DNA from: JBCCZC01 sp039188505
GTDB lineage: Bacteria > Pseudomonadota > Gammaproteobacteria > Xanthomonadales > SZUA-38
Length of the DNA stretch: 21,707 nt
Reading direction: 5' to 3'
Assembly (NCBI GenBank): GCA_039188505.1
Contig: JBCCZC010000047.1
Coordinates: 1-21,707, forward strand
This document shows positions 15,121 through 21,707 of the stretch, piece by piece (within the stretch, counting starts at the first letter, position 1; each line of letters starts with the position of its first letter). The notes beneath the pieces were generated by a model. That model searched no databases. It had not been told where the DNA came from and worked only from the letters and a program-made list of their open reading frames with translations. The translations under genes and the position numbers were made by a program.

Positions 15121-15168
15121 ACGCGGTCGGAGTCCCCGCCGCGTGAGGGTTCCCCGGATCGCATTCGC

Positions 15169-15174
15169 TATACT
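15169..15174 (+). promoter_or_regulatory. Candidate -10 element of the S9 peptidase gene
   Basis: TATACT (preceded by GC) lies 37 bp upstream of the ATG, within the 91-bp gap between the divergent receptor and peptidase genes. It predicts a leader of about 30 nt. The -35 region is not convincing. Confidence 0.4.
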
Positions 15175-15211
15175 GCACCGCCGCCGATGCCGGCCACCGA
15201 CCGACCCATCG

Positions 15212-17020
15212 ATGCGTTTCCGCCTTGCCCTTCTCTCCCTGCTGCTGTCTGCAACGGTGCCTGCGCTGGCCGCCGCGCTGCCCGGCTGGCTGGTCGAGCC
15301 TCCGGTGTCCATCGTACGGGTCAGCGCGGCGGGGGATCGACTCCTGATCGCCCGCGGGTCCGAGCTGCGCGTGCTGGACGTCGCGAGCGCCCGTGAGTTG
15401 TCGAGCCTCGACCTGCCGGGTCACGTCCGCGACGTCCGCTGGGCCGGGTCTACGGCGGCCCTGGCTCGCGTCGTCACCAGCGACGAGGAACAGCTGGTGC
15501 GAGTCGATCTCGGGCCTGAGCCGGTCATCGCGGAACTGTATGCGGCGGAGCGGGCCGGGCGCGATCGGATTCGGATCCACGGCATTTACGGCCAGCGGCT
15601 GGTGTTCTCCTCGGACGCGGGCCGGGCATTCCGTCCTGATCTTCTGACGCTCGAGCCGGGCGCCGCCAGGCCCGAGCGCCTTGCGACGAACCCTGGGCGC
15701 GTCTTTCGCTGGATGGTCGACGATCGCGGCGAGCCGAGGGTGGCCCGCGCCTGGCGTCCTGCCGGTGACACGCTGCGCTATGACTGGCAGCAGCGCACCG
15801 GCAACACCTGGTATACGGCCAGAAGCTTCAGGCTCGATCGCGCCAGCGAGGCCATTCTTCGCGTTGACGCACGCGGCTGGCTGATCGCGCGGCGGGATGA
15901 GCACGGCAGCGCCCTGTTCTGGTACGACCCCAGCGACCGTGCCGCGAGGCCGCCCGTATGGGCAGCAGAGGCGGTTAGCATCCGCAGCGTCGCGGATACG
16001 CTCGAGGCGCCGCTCCCTGGGCTCATCGCCGTGGAGGCGGACGCGCCCGCGCTGATCGCAACCGGCACGGACTGGCGTGCCCGGCTCGACGCGCTGGCGG
16101 CGCAGTTTCCCGGGGCGGGACCGCGGCTGACCGGCCAGGCGGGCGGTCGCGTGCTCTGGCGGCTCGCGTTCGCCAATCGGCCCGGCGAGTGGGCCGTGCA
16201 AGATGCTTCCGGGAATGCCAGATCGATCCTGGCGGCACGTAACGGCTTCGAGCCGCAGGACGGGATTGCGCGCGAGGCCTTCGACTTCGCGGCGCGCGAC
16301 GGGCTGCGGCTGAACGGGTACGTCACCCGGAAAGCGGATTCACCAGCGAGCCCCGGAGTCCTGCTGGTCCACGGTGGTCCGTGGGCCCGCGATCGCTGGG
16401 ATTTCAACCCGGAGGCCCACTACCTCGCGACGCTTGGCTACACGGTCCTGCAGGTGAACTTCCGGGGCTCGACCGGCTACGGTCCCGCGCACCTGATGGC
16501 GGGGCGCCAGGCCTGGGACAGCGGCATGCTCGACGACCTCGTCGACACGGTGGCGCACGCTGCCGATCGCGATTGGGTGGCCGCCGATCGGGTCTGCATC
16601 ATGGGATCGAGCTTCGGCGGCTACGCCGCGCTCATGGCCGCCGCCTCCCGCGCCGAGACGTTTCGCTGCGCGGTCAGCCGGGCGCCGGTCACCGACCTCG
16701 TCGAACATGTCCGTGACATCCGGGCCGACGGGAACCAGCGCGGCTACTACGAATGGCGCACCATGGTGGGCGGAAACGCTGAGCTGTACGCCGCATCGCC
16801 GATCAACGGTGCGGCCCCGCGCCGACCGGTTCTCATCGGTCACGGCGCCAGCGATCGGGTTGTCGACATCGACCAGAGCCGCCGCTACGCGCGCCGTTTC
16901 GATCAGGAGACGCAGCTGCTCGAGCTTGCGGGCGCCGGCCACGTCCTGCGGTCTCCGGAGGCACGTGGGCGCTGGTATCTCGCCGTTCGGGACTTCCTCG
17001 CGGGGCAGCTGGCGCCCTGA
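15212..17020 (+). CDS. Secreted S9 family (prolyl oligopeptidase-like) serine peptidase
   Basis: The 602-residue protein has a signal peptide (MRFRLALLSLLLSATVPALAA), a beta-propeller-like N-terminal domain (~25-350) and an alpha/beta-hydrolase catalytic domain (~360-602). The catalytic triad is visible: S467 in MGSSFGGYAALM, D548 in GHGASDRVV and H577 in GAGHVL. VLLVHGGPWARD (oxyanion region) and NFRGSTGYG are further S9 signatures. These enzymes hydrolyse short peptides or acyl-peptides; export implies action in the periplasm or outside. It starts at ATG 15212, where the signal peptide begins; there is no strong ribosome site. Divergence from a TonB-dependent receptor suggests joint use in peptide acquisition, an inference. 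trpS follows after 59 bp with its own -10-like element. Confidence 0.94.
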   Translation: MRFRLALLSLLLSATVPALAAALPGWLVEPPVSIVRVSAAGDRLLIARGSELRVLDVASARELSSLDLPGHVRDVRWAGSTAALARVVTSDEEQLVRVDLGPEPVIAELYAAERAGRDRIRIHGIYGQRLVFSSDAGRAFRPDLLTLEPGAARPERLATNPGRVFRWMVDDRGEPRVARAWRPAGDTLRYDWQQRTGNTWYTARSFRLDRASEAILRVDARGWLIARRDEHGSALFWYDPSDRAARPPVWAAEAVSIRSVADTLEAPLPGLIAVEADAPALIATGTDWRARLDALAAQFPGAGPRLTGQAGGRVLWRLAFANRPGEWAVQDASGNARSILAARNGFEPQDGIAREAFDFAARDGLRLNGYVTRKADSPASPGVLLVHGGPWARDRWDFNPEAHYLATLGYTVLQVNFRGSTGYGPAHLMAGRQAWDSGMLDDLVDTVAHAADRDWVAADRVCIMGSSFGGYAALMAAASRAETFRCAVSRAPVTDLVEHVRDIRADGNQRGYYEWRTMVGGNAELYAASPINGAAPRRPVLIGHGASDRVVDIDQSRRYARRFDQETQLLELAGAGHVLRSPEARGRWYLAVRDFLAGQLAP

Positions 17021-17045
17021 CCTGTCGCCGCCCCGTGGACCCCGC

Positions 17046-17051
17046 TACAAT
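17046..17051 (+). promoter_or_regulatory. Candidate -10 element of trpS
   Basis: TACAAT matches the -10 consensus at five of six bases and lies ~29 bp upstream of the trpS ATG, in the short gap after the S9 peptidase stop. No good -35 is seen. It suggests that trpS does not depend wholly on read-through. Confidence 0.4.
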
Positions 17052-17079
17052 CCGCGCTCCTACGCGTGCAGAGACAACC

Positions 17080-18090
17080 ATGAAGACCGTTCTCACGGGC
17101 ATTACCACCAGCGGCTCGCCGCATCTCGGCAACTACGTGGGCGCCATCAAGCCCGCCATCGCCGCCAGCCGGCGCGACGATGTCCAGTCGTATTATTTTC
17201 TGGCCGACTACCATGCCCTGATCAAGACGGAAGATCCCGAACGCGTCCACCGGTCGACGCTCGAGATCGCCGCAACCTGGCTCGCCCTCGGACTCGATAC
17301 CGCGCACTCTGTCTTCTACCGACAGTCGGACATCCCCGAGATACCGGAGCTCACCTGGATCCTCTCCTGTGTCTGCGCCAAGGGGCTCATGAACCGGGCC
17401 CACGCCTACAAGGCCCGCGTCCAGGAAAACGAGTCGGCCGGGGAAGACGCCGATTTCGAAGTGAGCATGGGTCTCTTCAACTATCCCGTGCTCATGAGCG
17501 CCGACATTCTGATGTTCAATGCGCACGACGTGCCCGTGGGCAAGGACCAGGTCCAGCACCTGGAGATGGCCCGCGACATCGCGCAGCGTTTCAATCACCG
17601 CTATGGCGAGGTCTTCGTCCTGCCCGACGCGGTTGTCGATGAGTCCGCCGCGGTCCTTCCCGGGCTCGATGGACGCAAGATGAGCAAGAGCTACGACAAC
17701 ACCATTCCGCTGTGGCTGGGAAAGAAGCAGCTGCGCAAGCACATCATGCGCATCGTCACGAACTCGAAGCTGCCCGGGGAGCCCAAGTCGACGGACGAGT
17801 CCGCGCTCTTTCCCATCTACGCCGCCTTCGTCGGTCAGGAGGAGCGCGACGCCATGGCGCAGGCGCTGGCGACTGGCCTGGCCTGGGGGGAAGCCAAGCA
17901 GCAGGTGTTCGAGCACATCAACTCGGAACTCGAGGGCGCCCGGGAGCGCTACGAGGCGTTGGTGGCAGACCCGGAGGCGGTTGAGTCCGTCCTGCTGGAC
18001 GGTGCCGAGCGCGCCCGCGCTGTGGCTCGACCGCTCATGGATCGGGTTCGAGATGCCGTCGGGATCAGGCCGCTGCGCAAGGGCGGCTAG
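17080..18090 (+). CDS. trpS: Tryptophanyl-tRNA synthetase
   Basis: This class I synthetase charges tRNA-Trp. The 336-residue protein has the HIGH-type motif as SGSPHLGNYVGAI near the N-terminus and KMSKS at residues 200-204 (DGRKMSKSYDN). The Rossmann core contains YFLADYHALI and SADILMFNAHDVPVGKDQ, typical of bacterial TrpRS. Length and order are normal. ATG 17080 (MKTVLTGIT) is the family start; the frame extends 15 codons upstream without similarity. Its TAG stop at 18088-18090 overlaps that of convergent purC in one CTAG. Confidence 0.98.
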   Translation: MKTVLTGITTSGSPHLGNYVGAIKPAIAASRRDDVQSYYFLADYHALIKTEDPERVHRSTLEIAATWLALGLDTAHSVFYRQSDIPEIPELTWILSCVCAKGLMNRAHAYKARVQENESAGEDADFEVSMGLFNYPVLMSADILMFNAHDVPVGKDQVQHLEMARDIAQRFNHRYGEVFVLPDAVVDESAAVLPGLDGRKMSKSYDNTIPLWLGKKQLRKHIMRIVTNSKLPGEPKSTDESALFPIYAAFVGQEERDAMAQALATGLAWGEAKQQVFEHINSELEGARERYEALVADPEAVESVLLDGAERARAVARPLMDRVRDAVGIRPLRKGG

Positions 18091-18998
18091 GGGGCCTCGA
18101 TGCCGACGGTGCCATCCGTGAGCAGGTCCAGCGCCGTCAGATACCGTTCGCGCGTGCGCCGGGCGATGTCGGCCGGCAGGGCGGGGCCGGGTGGTGTCTT
18201 GTTCCAGTCCAGGGTCTCGAGCCAGTCGCGCAGAAACTGCTTGTCGAAGGACGGCGGGCTGATGCCCGTCGCGTAGCGGTCGGCCGGCCAGAAGCGCGAG
18301 GACTCCGGGGTCAGTACCTCGTCCATCAGGACGACGTTGCCGTCTCCGTCGACGCCAAACTCGAACTTCGTGTCGGCGATGATGATGCCCCGCTGTGCCG
18401 CGTGCGCGGCGGCCCGTTCGTAAAGCGCGAGGCTCAGCGCCTCCACCCGGTCGGTGAGGGCAGGCCCGATCAGCGCGACCAGCCGCGCCCGGGAGATATT
18501 CTCGTCGTGTCCCTCGGCCGCCTTGGACGATGGGGTGAAGATCGGCGCCGGCAAGCGCTCGGCCTGCGTCAGCCCGCCGGGCAGGGCGATGTCGCACAGC
18601 GTGCCCCGCTCCTGATACGCCTTCCAGCCGGAGCCCGCGAGGTAGCCGCGGACGATGGCCTCGAAGGGCAGCGGCTTGAGCCTCTGGACGACGACAGAAC
18701 GCGCGGCGATGGCATCTCGGTCGGGATGCTGCGACAGCAGGTCTTCCACGCGTCGTTCGGTCAGGTGGTTGGGCACGATGTCCGCCGTGCGGGCGAACCA
18801 GAACAGGGAGATCTGATTGAGGATTGCGCCCTTGTCGGGAATCGGCGTCGGCATCACGACGTCGAAGGCCGAAATGCGATCGCAGGTGACCATGAGGAGG
18901 TGGTCGGCATCCACCGCGTAGATGTCCCGCACCTTGCCGCGTGCCAGCAGCTCCAGCTCAGGGATGGTCGATTCGAAGAGCGTGCTATCGTCGGTCAT
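18087..18998 (-). CDS. purC: SAICAR synthase (PurC), long form
   Basis: PurC joins aspartate to CAIR using ATP, the step after PurE in purine synthesis. At 303 residues it belongs to the longer type (like yeast Ade1) rather than the ~237-residue E. coli type. Motifs in order are LLARGKVRDIYAVD, RISAFDVVMPTPIPDKG, FEAIVRGYLAGSGWKAYQ, IFTPSSKAAEGHDENIS, IIADTKFEFG, VLMDEVLTPESSRFW and SFDKQFLRDWL. ATG 18998 is the family start; the ORF upstream of it has no similarity and no clear ribosome site is seen. purE and purK lie ~6 kb away on the other strand, so the pathway is dispersed. The stop is shared with trpS. Confidence 0.97.
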   Translation of the reverse strand: MTDDSTLFESTIPELELLARGKVRDIYAVDADHLLMVTCDRISAFDVVMPTPIPDKGAILNQISLFWFARTADIVPNHLTERRVEDLLSQHPDRDAIAARSVVVQRLKPLPFEAIVRGYLAGSGWKAYQERGTLCDIALPGGLTQAERLPAPIFTPSSKAAEGHDENISRARLVALIGPALTDRVEALSLALYERAAAHAAQRGIIIADTKFEFGVDGDGNVVLMDEVLTPESSRFWPADRYATGISPPSFDKQFLRDWLETLDWNKTPPGPALPADIARRTRERYLTALDLLTDGTVGIEAP

Positions 18999-19026
18999 CG
19001 GTTCGCGCGGCGATTGGAAGCGCGCG

Positions 19027-19032
19027 ATCATA
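19027..19032 (-). promoter_or_regulatory. Candidate -10 element of purC
   Basis: TATGAT on the minus strand (plus ATCATA) lies about 30 bp upstream of the purC ATG in the divergent purC/ppk2 gap, predicting a leader of ~20 nt. The -35 is weak. No clear PurR-type operator is seen. Confidence 0.35.
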
Positions 19033-19089
19033 GCGAATCGGCGTGCAGGGCGGAATTCGTGCCCGTAGCCGCCACCGCAGGAGCCTGTG

Positions 19090-19977
19090 ATGCGTGTGAG
19101 CCTCGAAGACCATCCGTACCTCGTCCCGGCGAACGGCGACTTCACCGTGGCGCGTGCCGCCACGGCGCCGCCTGCGGACGCGGCCGATCGCGGCGATCTG
19201 CGCGACGAGCTGAAGGCGCTTCGCCGCCGCCTCGACGAACAGCAGCGCATGCTCTACGCGCGCCGCCATTTCTCTGTACTGCTCGTCTTTCAGGCGATGG
19301 ATGCCGCCGGCAAGGACAGCACGCTGCGCTCGGTGTTCCGGCGCATCGATCCGAACGGCTGCCGCGTCAGCGCCTTCAAGGCGCCGAGCCAGGAGGAACT
19401 GGCGCACGACTTCCTCTGGCGCACCGCCCAGCGGCTCCCCGAGAAGGGCATCATCGGGATCTTCAACCGCTCCTACTATGAGGAGGTCCTGGTCGTCCGC
19501 GTTCATCCCGAGTATCTCGCGGCGCAACGGCTACCGGAGACCGAAGATCTGGACGAACTGTGGGACCAACGCTTCCGGTCCATCCGCGACCACGAGCGCC
19601 ACCTGGCCGAGGCCGGCACGCTGGTGATCAAGTTCTGGCTCAACGTCTCCCGGGACGAGCAGGCCCGCCGTTTCATCGCCCGCATCGACGATCCGGAGAA
19701 GCGCTTCAAGTTTTCCTTCGGCGACGTACGTGAACGAAGCCTGTGGCCGCAGTACATGCACGCGTACGAGGAAGCGCTGCGGGCCACGTCGCGGCCGTGG
19801 GCGCCCTGGTACGCGATTCCCGCGGACGACAAGGACTACATGCGCTGCACCGTCGCGCAGATCGTCAGCGCCTCGCTCGACCGGCTCCAGCTCGCCTACC
19901 CGCAGCCCGAGGCCGAGCAGGAGGAGGAGCTGGCCGCCATGCGCAGTCAGCTCGAGAGCGAGATCGGCCGGGGCTGA
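19090..19977 (+). CDS. PPK2-family polyphosphate kinase (class III-like)
   Basis: PPK2 enzymes phosphorylate nucleotides with polyphosphate. The 295-residue single-domain protein has a Walker A-type DAAGKDST at 71-78, then FKAPSQEELAHDFLWRTAQRLP, then the Walker B/lid GIFNRSYYEEVLVVRVHPE and KFWLNVSRDEQARRF. These stretches resemble class III PPK2 (both AMP and ADP phosphorylated), e.g. the Meiothermus and Cytophaga enzymes; the class call is from memory of motifs. A ribosome site GGAG is present before ATG 19090; an in-frame GTG at 19087 would add one residue. Divergent from purC (91-bp gap), fitting a role in purine nucleotide balance. Its stop lies 4 bp from the convergent HTH-like gene. 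Confidence 0.93.
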   Translation: MRVSLEDHPYLVPANGDFTVARAATAPPADAADRGDLRDELKALRRRLDEQQRMLYARRHFSVLLVFQAMDAAGKDSTLRSVFRRIDPNGCRVSAFKAPSQEELAHDFLWRTAQRLPEKGIIGIFNRSYYEEVLVVRVHPEYLAAQRLPETEDLDELWDQRFRSIRDHERHLAEAGTLVIKFWLNVSRDEQARRFIARIDDPEKRFKFSFGDVRERSLWPQYMHAYEEALRATSRPWAPWYAIPADDKDYMRCTVAQIVSASLDRLQLAYPQPEAEQEEELAAMRSQLESEIGRG

Positions 19978-19981
19978 TCGC

Positions 19982-20350
19982 TTAGGTGCCGGCCGGTGCG
20001 GTCGGTCCGAAGCGCAGCCTGAAGCCCGCAGGCGCCTCGATGAGTTCGAGCTGGATGAGCCGAGCCGTAATGGCCGCCGGCGAGCGTTCGAGGTGGCCGG
20101 CGATGTCGCCGATCGTCTCCCCGGCCTCGAAGCGTGCGGTGAGACTGCGCTCCTCTTCGGGCGTCCAGGGCATCCCTGAGCGCGGCGCCGGCAGCGCACG
20201 ACGCGGCTCTTCGAGCACGGCCACAGCGGCGTTCAATGCGTCCACGATCTCCGGCCGCCGGTAGGGGCTCGACCGCGAGAGGCGGCGGCCGCTGACCGGG
20301 TCGATGCCGTTGAGCAGCTGGCGCAGGATCTGAAGTTCTCGGGTTTCCAT
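19982..20350 (-). CDS. Small HTH/SANT-like hypothetical protein
   Basis: The 122-residue protein has two parts. The N-terminal ~45 residues (METRELQILRQLLNGIDPVSGRRL...SSPYRRPEIVDALNAAVAVLEE) match a short region found in small bacterial proteins of unknown function ('GxDPxTG' followed by PYxxPxVVxAL). The C-terminal half (MPWTPEEERSLTARFEAGETIGDIAGHLERSPAAITARLIQLELI, ~71-115) has a Myb/SANT-like or homeodomain-like HTH, in which the second helix and SPAAITARL form the recognition-type helix. Start ATG 20350 is decided by GGAGGAG just upstream. It may bind DNA or act as an accessory subunit; function unknown. It follows an XRE regulator on the same strand after 114 bp and converges on ppk2. 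Confidence 0.8.
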   Translation of the reverse strand: METRELQILRQLLNGIDPVSGRRLSRSSPYRRPEIVDALNAAVAVLEEPRRALPAPRSGMPWTPEEERSLTARFEAGETIGDIAGHLERSPAAITARLIQLELIEAPAGFRLRFGPTAPAGT

Positions 20351-20443
20351 GGACTCCTCCGTGAGTCGATCTGAACGGACTGCCATGGTCGGCTTTCCGT
20401 GCCGGCAGGGGCAGGGTGCCCGGGCGGCAGCGGTTGTAGGCAA

Positions 20444-20458
20444 GCGCCGATCCGGCGC
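20444..20458 (-). terminator. Possible hairpin after the XRE regulator gene
   Basis: GCGCCG (20444-20449) and CGGCGC (20453-20458) form a 6-bp stem with an ATC loop just downstream of the XRE gene stop. No T-run follows on the minus strand, so termination is doubtful. Confidence 0.25.
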
Positions 20459-20464
20459 CGTCGC

Positions 20465-21217
20465 TCAGAACTTCTTGCGCGTCGGTTCGCGCCGCAGCTC
20501 GACGAAGGCCGGGAGTTCCCAGGGCCGCAGCGCAAACACCGCGCCCACCCCGAACTTCTCGCTCTTCGGCAGATCGAGATCGGCCTGGACGAAGGCATCG
20601 AGGCGGCCGGTGAGCTCGTCGATCGCCTGATGCATGCGAAGGATCGAATCCCGTGAGAGCAGCCCCCCGGCAAAGCGCAGGTGCTCACCGGGCTGGGCGA
20701 AGCGGCTGTCGAGGAAGTCCCGTTTCACCTCGGCCTCGAAGAAGCGCTCGACGGGCCCGTTCTTGCGCCAGGCGAAGTTGCGTGCCACGAGGCGGCGAAC
20801 CCGGTTGCCGGGCAGAAGCTCGATCATCCCCAGCCGGTCGAGCGTCGCCAGGCGGCGGATGATCTCCGGTTCGGTGACGTCAAAGGTCTCGACGATCTCC
20901 CCGACGGTCCAGCCGTTGAGCACCATGAACGTCACGAGCAGCAGCTTCCGGTCCTCGAGGAGTCGGACCTCCTGTTCCGGCGCGAGCGCCGTGATGGCCG
21001 CGGGCTGCTCGGTCGTGGCCTCGATGAGGTCGGCGAGGCGTACGCCGGCCAGCTGGCAGACGGCCTCGAGCCGGTCAAGTGTGATGTGGCCGCGCGAAAA
21101 CATCCGCTTGACGGTCGCCTCGCTGACGCCGAGCGAGCCGGCGACCTGCGCGTAGGTGATGCCTCGGGCCCGGAGCTCGCCCTTGAGCCGATCGAGCAGC
21201 AGTTCCGTCTCCGACAT
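20465..21217 (-). CDS. XRE-family HTH transcriptional regulator
   Basis: The 250-residue protein has an N-terminal XRE/Cro-type HTH (ITYAQVAGSLGVSEATVKRMFSRG, residues ~20-43), followed by a linker (TEQPAAITALAPEQEVRLLEDRKLLLV, ~68-95) and a region with a second winged-helix-like element (GWTVGEIVETFDVTEPEIIRRLATLDRLGMIELLPGNRVR, ~101-140). The C-terminal ~100 residues (FEAEVKRDFLDSRF, SRDSILRMHQAIDELTGRLDAFVQAD) could sense a ligand or mediate dimerisation but show no named domain to me. ATG 21217 follows GGGGGAG. Targets are unknown; the palindrome TGATGCATCA in its own upstream region is a candidate operator. Confidence 0.9.
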   Translation of the reverse strand: MSETELLLDRLKGELRARGITYAQVAGSLGVSEATVKRMFSRGHITLDRLEAVCQLAGVRLADLIEATTEQPAAITALAPEQEVRLLEDRKLLLVTFMVLNGWTVGEIVETFDVTEPEIIRRLATLDRLGMIELLPGNRVRRLVARNFAWRKNGPVERFFEAEVKRDFLDSRFAQPGEHLRFAGGLLSRDSILRMHQAIDELTGRLDAFVQADLDLPKSEKFGVGAVFALRPWELPAFVELRREPTRKKF

Positions 21218-21282
21218 GCGTCACTCCCCCGCTGAGACCACGCCGCACGATCATACGTCCTGGCACCGTCATCCGCGACGCT

Positions 21283-21292
21283 TGATGCATCA
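21283..21292. promoter_or_regulatory. Palindrome TGATGCATCA, candidate operator
   Basis: A perfect 10-bp palindrome lies in the divergent gap between the XRE regulator (start 21217) and the DUF3429 gene (start 21322). A -10-like TATGAT for the regulator is on the minus strand at 21250-21255. Placement and symmetry suit an autoregulatory site, but a single 10-mer palindrome is weak evidence. Confidence 0.35.
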
Positions 21293-21321
21293 TTGACGAC
21301 AGAGCGCCAATACTGCGGACC

Positions 21322-21707
21322 ATGCAGCACAACGACACGATTCCGACAGCAGCACGCTGGCTCGGCTACGGCGGGCTCGTGCCGTTCGCCGGCCTTGCCG
21401 GCTCCTACCTCGCCGGCGCGCCGCTGTTTCCCGGCTTCGCCCTGCAGGCGTTCCTGGTTTACTCGGCAACGATTCTGGCCTTCGTTGGGGGGGTGCGCTG
21501 GGGCGCGGCGCTGTGCCGGCAGGATGGCATCGCCCGGGAGCTAGGCCTGGCCGTTGTCCCGTCGCTCTGGGCCGCGGGCGCGCTCCTCCGCCGCTGATCG
21601 GGGCAGGGTTCCTGGTACTGATCCTACGCGGAGACGATGCCGCGGCCCAGCAGAACGCCAAACGCTTCACTTTGCTGATCACGCTGGCGACCTTTGGTCT
21701 TAGTCTG
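21322..21707 (+). pseudogene. DUF3429 membrane protein gene, apparently frameshifted and cut by the window end
   Basis: The first frame encodes a DUF3429-like inner-membrane protein: AARWLGYGGLVPFAGLAGSYLAG, then LQAFLVYSATILAFVGGVRWGAAL, then LGLAVVPSLWAAGALL, and stops at TGA 21595-21597, giving 91 residues. A third hydrophobic stretch starts at once in another frame (from 21597: IGAGFLVLILRGDDAAAQQ, then KRFTLLITLATFGLSL) and runs open to the window edge. Together they have the usual DUF3429 length and pattern of hydrophobic segments. The break is near 21583-21594, and adding one base in the CTCCTCCGCCGC stretch would restore a continuous product. It may be a true mutation or a sequencing error in a GC-rich run. 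Function of the family is unknown. Confidence 0.65.

Noticed and set aside
14495..16201. 568-codon minus-strand frame across the receptor and S9 peptidase genes
   Set aside because: It runs through two well-supported genes, has low-complexity Arg/Gly/Pro composition and no recognisable motif.
16903..18597. 564-codon minus-strand frame across the S9 peptidase, trpS and purC
   Set aside because: It is a shadow of trpS on the opposite strand and overlaps purC in another frame; no domain is visible.
1..21707. CRISPR array, phage or transposon
   Set aside because: No regularly spaced direct repeats, transposase, integrase or terminal inverted repeats with target duplications were found by eye.

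Overview
The window is a compact, high-GC stretch of ordinary bacterial chromosome, most likely from a gammaproteobacterium. Pointers are a glnK-amtB pair behind a sigma-54/NtrC-type control region, a DUF1631-nadC neighbourhood, class I purE with purK, a TonB-dependent receptor, a long (about 300 residue) PurC, and a long Trm112-like protein resembling those I recall from Xanthomonadales. Genes are tightly packed on both strands, with several stop/start overlaps and touching convergent ends. I see no insertion sequence, phage gene, CRISPR array, rRNA or plasmid function. The species is not identifiable from this alone.

Layout. 1-2800: the 3' end of a probable thrS, selO (protein AMPylase), a convergent SnoaL-like gene and tRNA-Phe(GAA). 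2747-4800: the nitrogen block. glnK and amtB lie on the minus strand with an intrinsic terminator after amtB, a full-consensus sigma-54 promoter before glnK and a pair of NtrC-type dyads about 260-300 bp upstream of the predicted transcription start. 4797-7053: a three-gene minus-strand unit in which every stop overlaps the next start. It encodes a membrane-anchored legumain-like C13 peptidase, an unknown 145-residue protein and a DUF2237 protein. 7256-8005: a divergent, secreted DUF4097 beta-repeat protein closed by a strong hairpin. 8081-10709: DUF1631 gene, nadC and gtrA on the minus strand. 10815-11090: Trm112-like gene, followed by about 340 bp of non-coding DNA.

11429-13047: purE and purK overlap by ATGA and convert AIR to CAIR. 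13066-17020: a TonB-dependent receptor and a secreted S9 peptidase are transcribed divergently from a 91-bp gap, which suggests a peptide-scavenging pair. 17080-18998: trpS converges on purC, and their stop codons share a single CTAG. 19090-21707: a class III-like PPK2 kinase, a small HTH/SANT-like protein, an XRE regulator and, at the window edge, a DUF3429 membrane protein gene that appears frameshifted.

Functionally the window is mostly housekeeping: translation (ThrS, TrpRS, tRNA-Phe), purine synthesis (PurE, PurK, PurC), NAD synthesis (NadC), ammonium uptake (GlnK, AmtB) and polyphosphate/nucleotide metabolism (PPK2). The least understood parts are the C13 peptidase unit and the small DNA-binding-type gene next to the XRE regulator.
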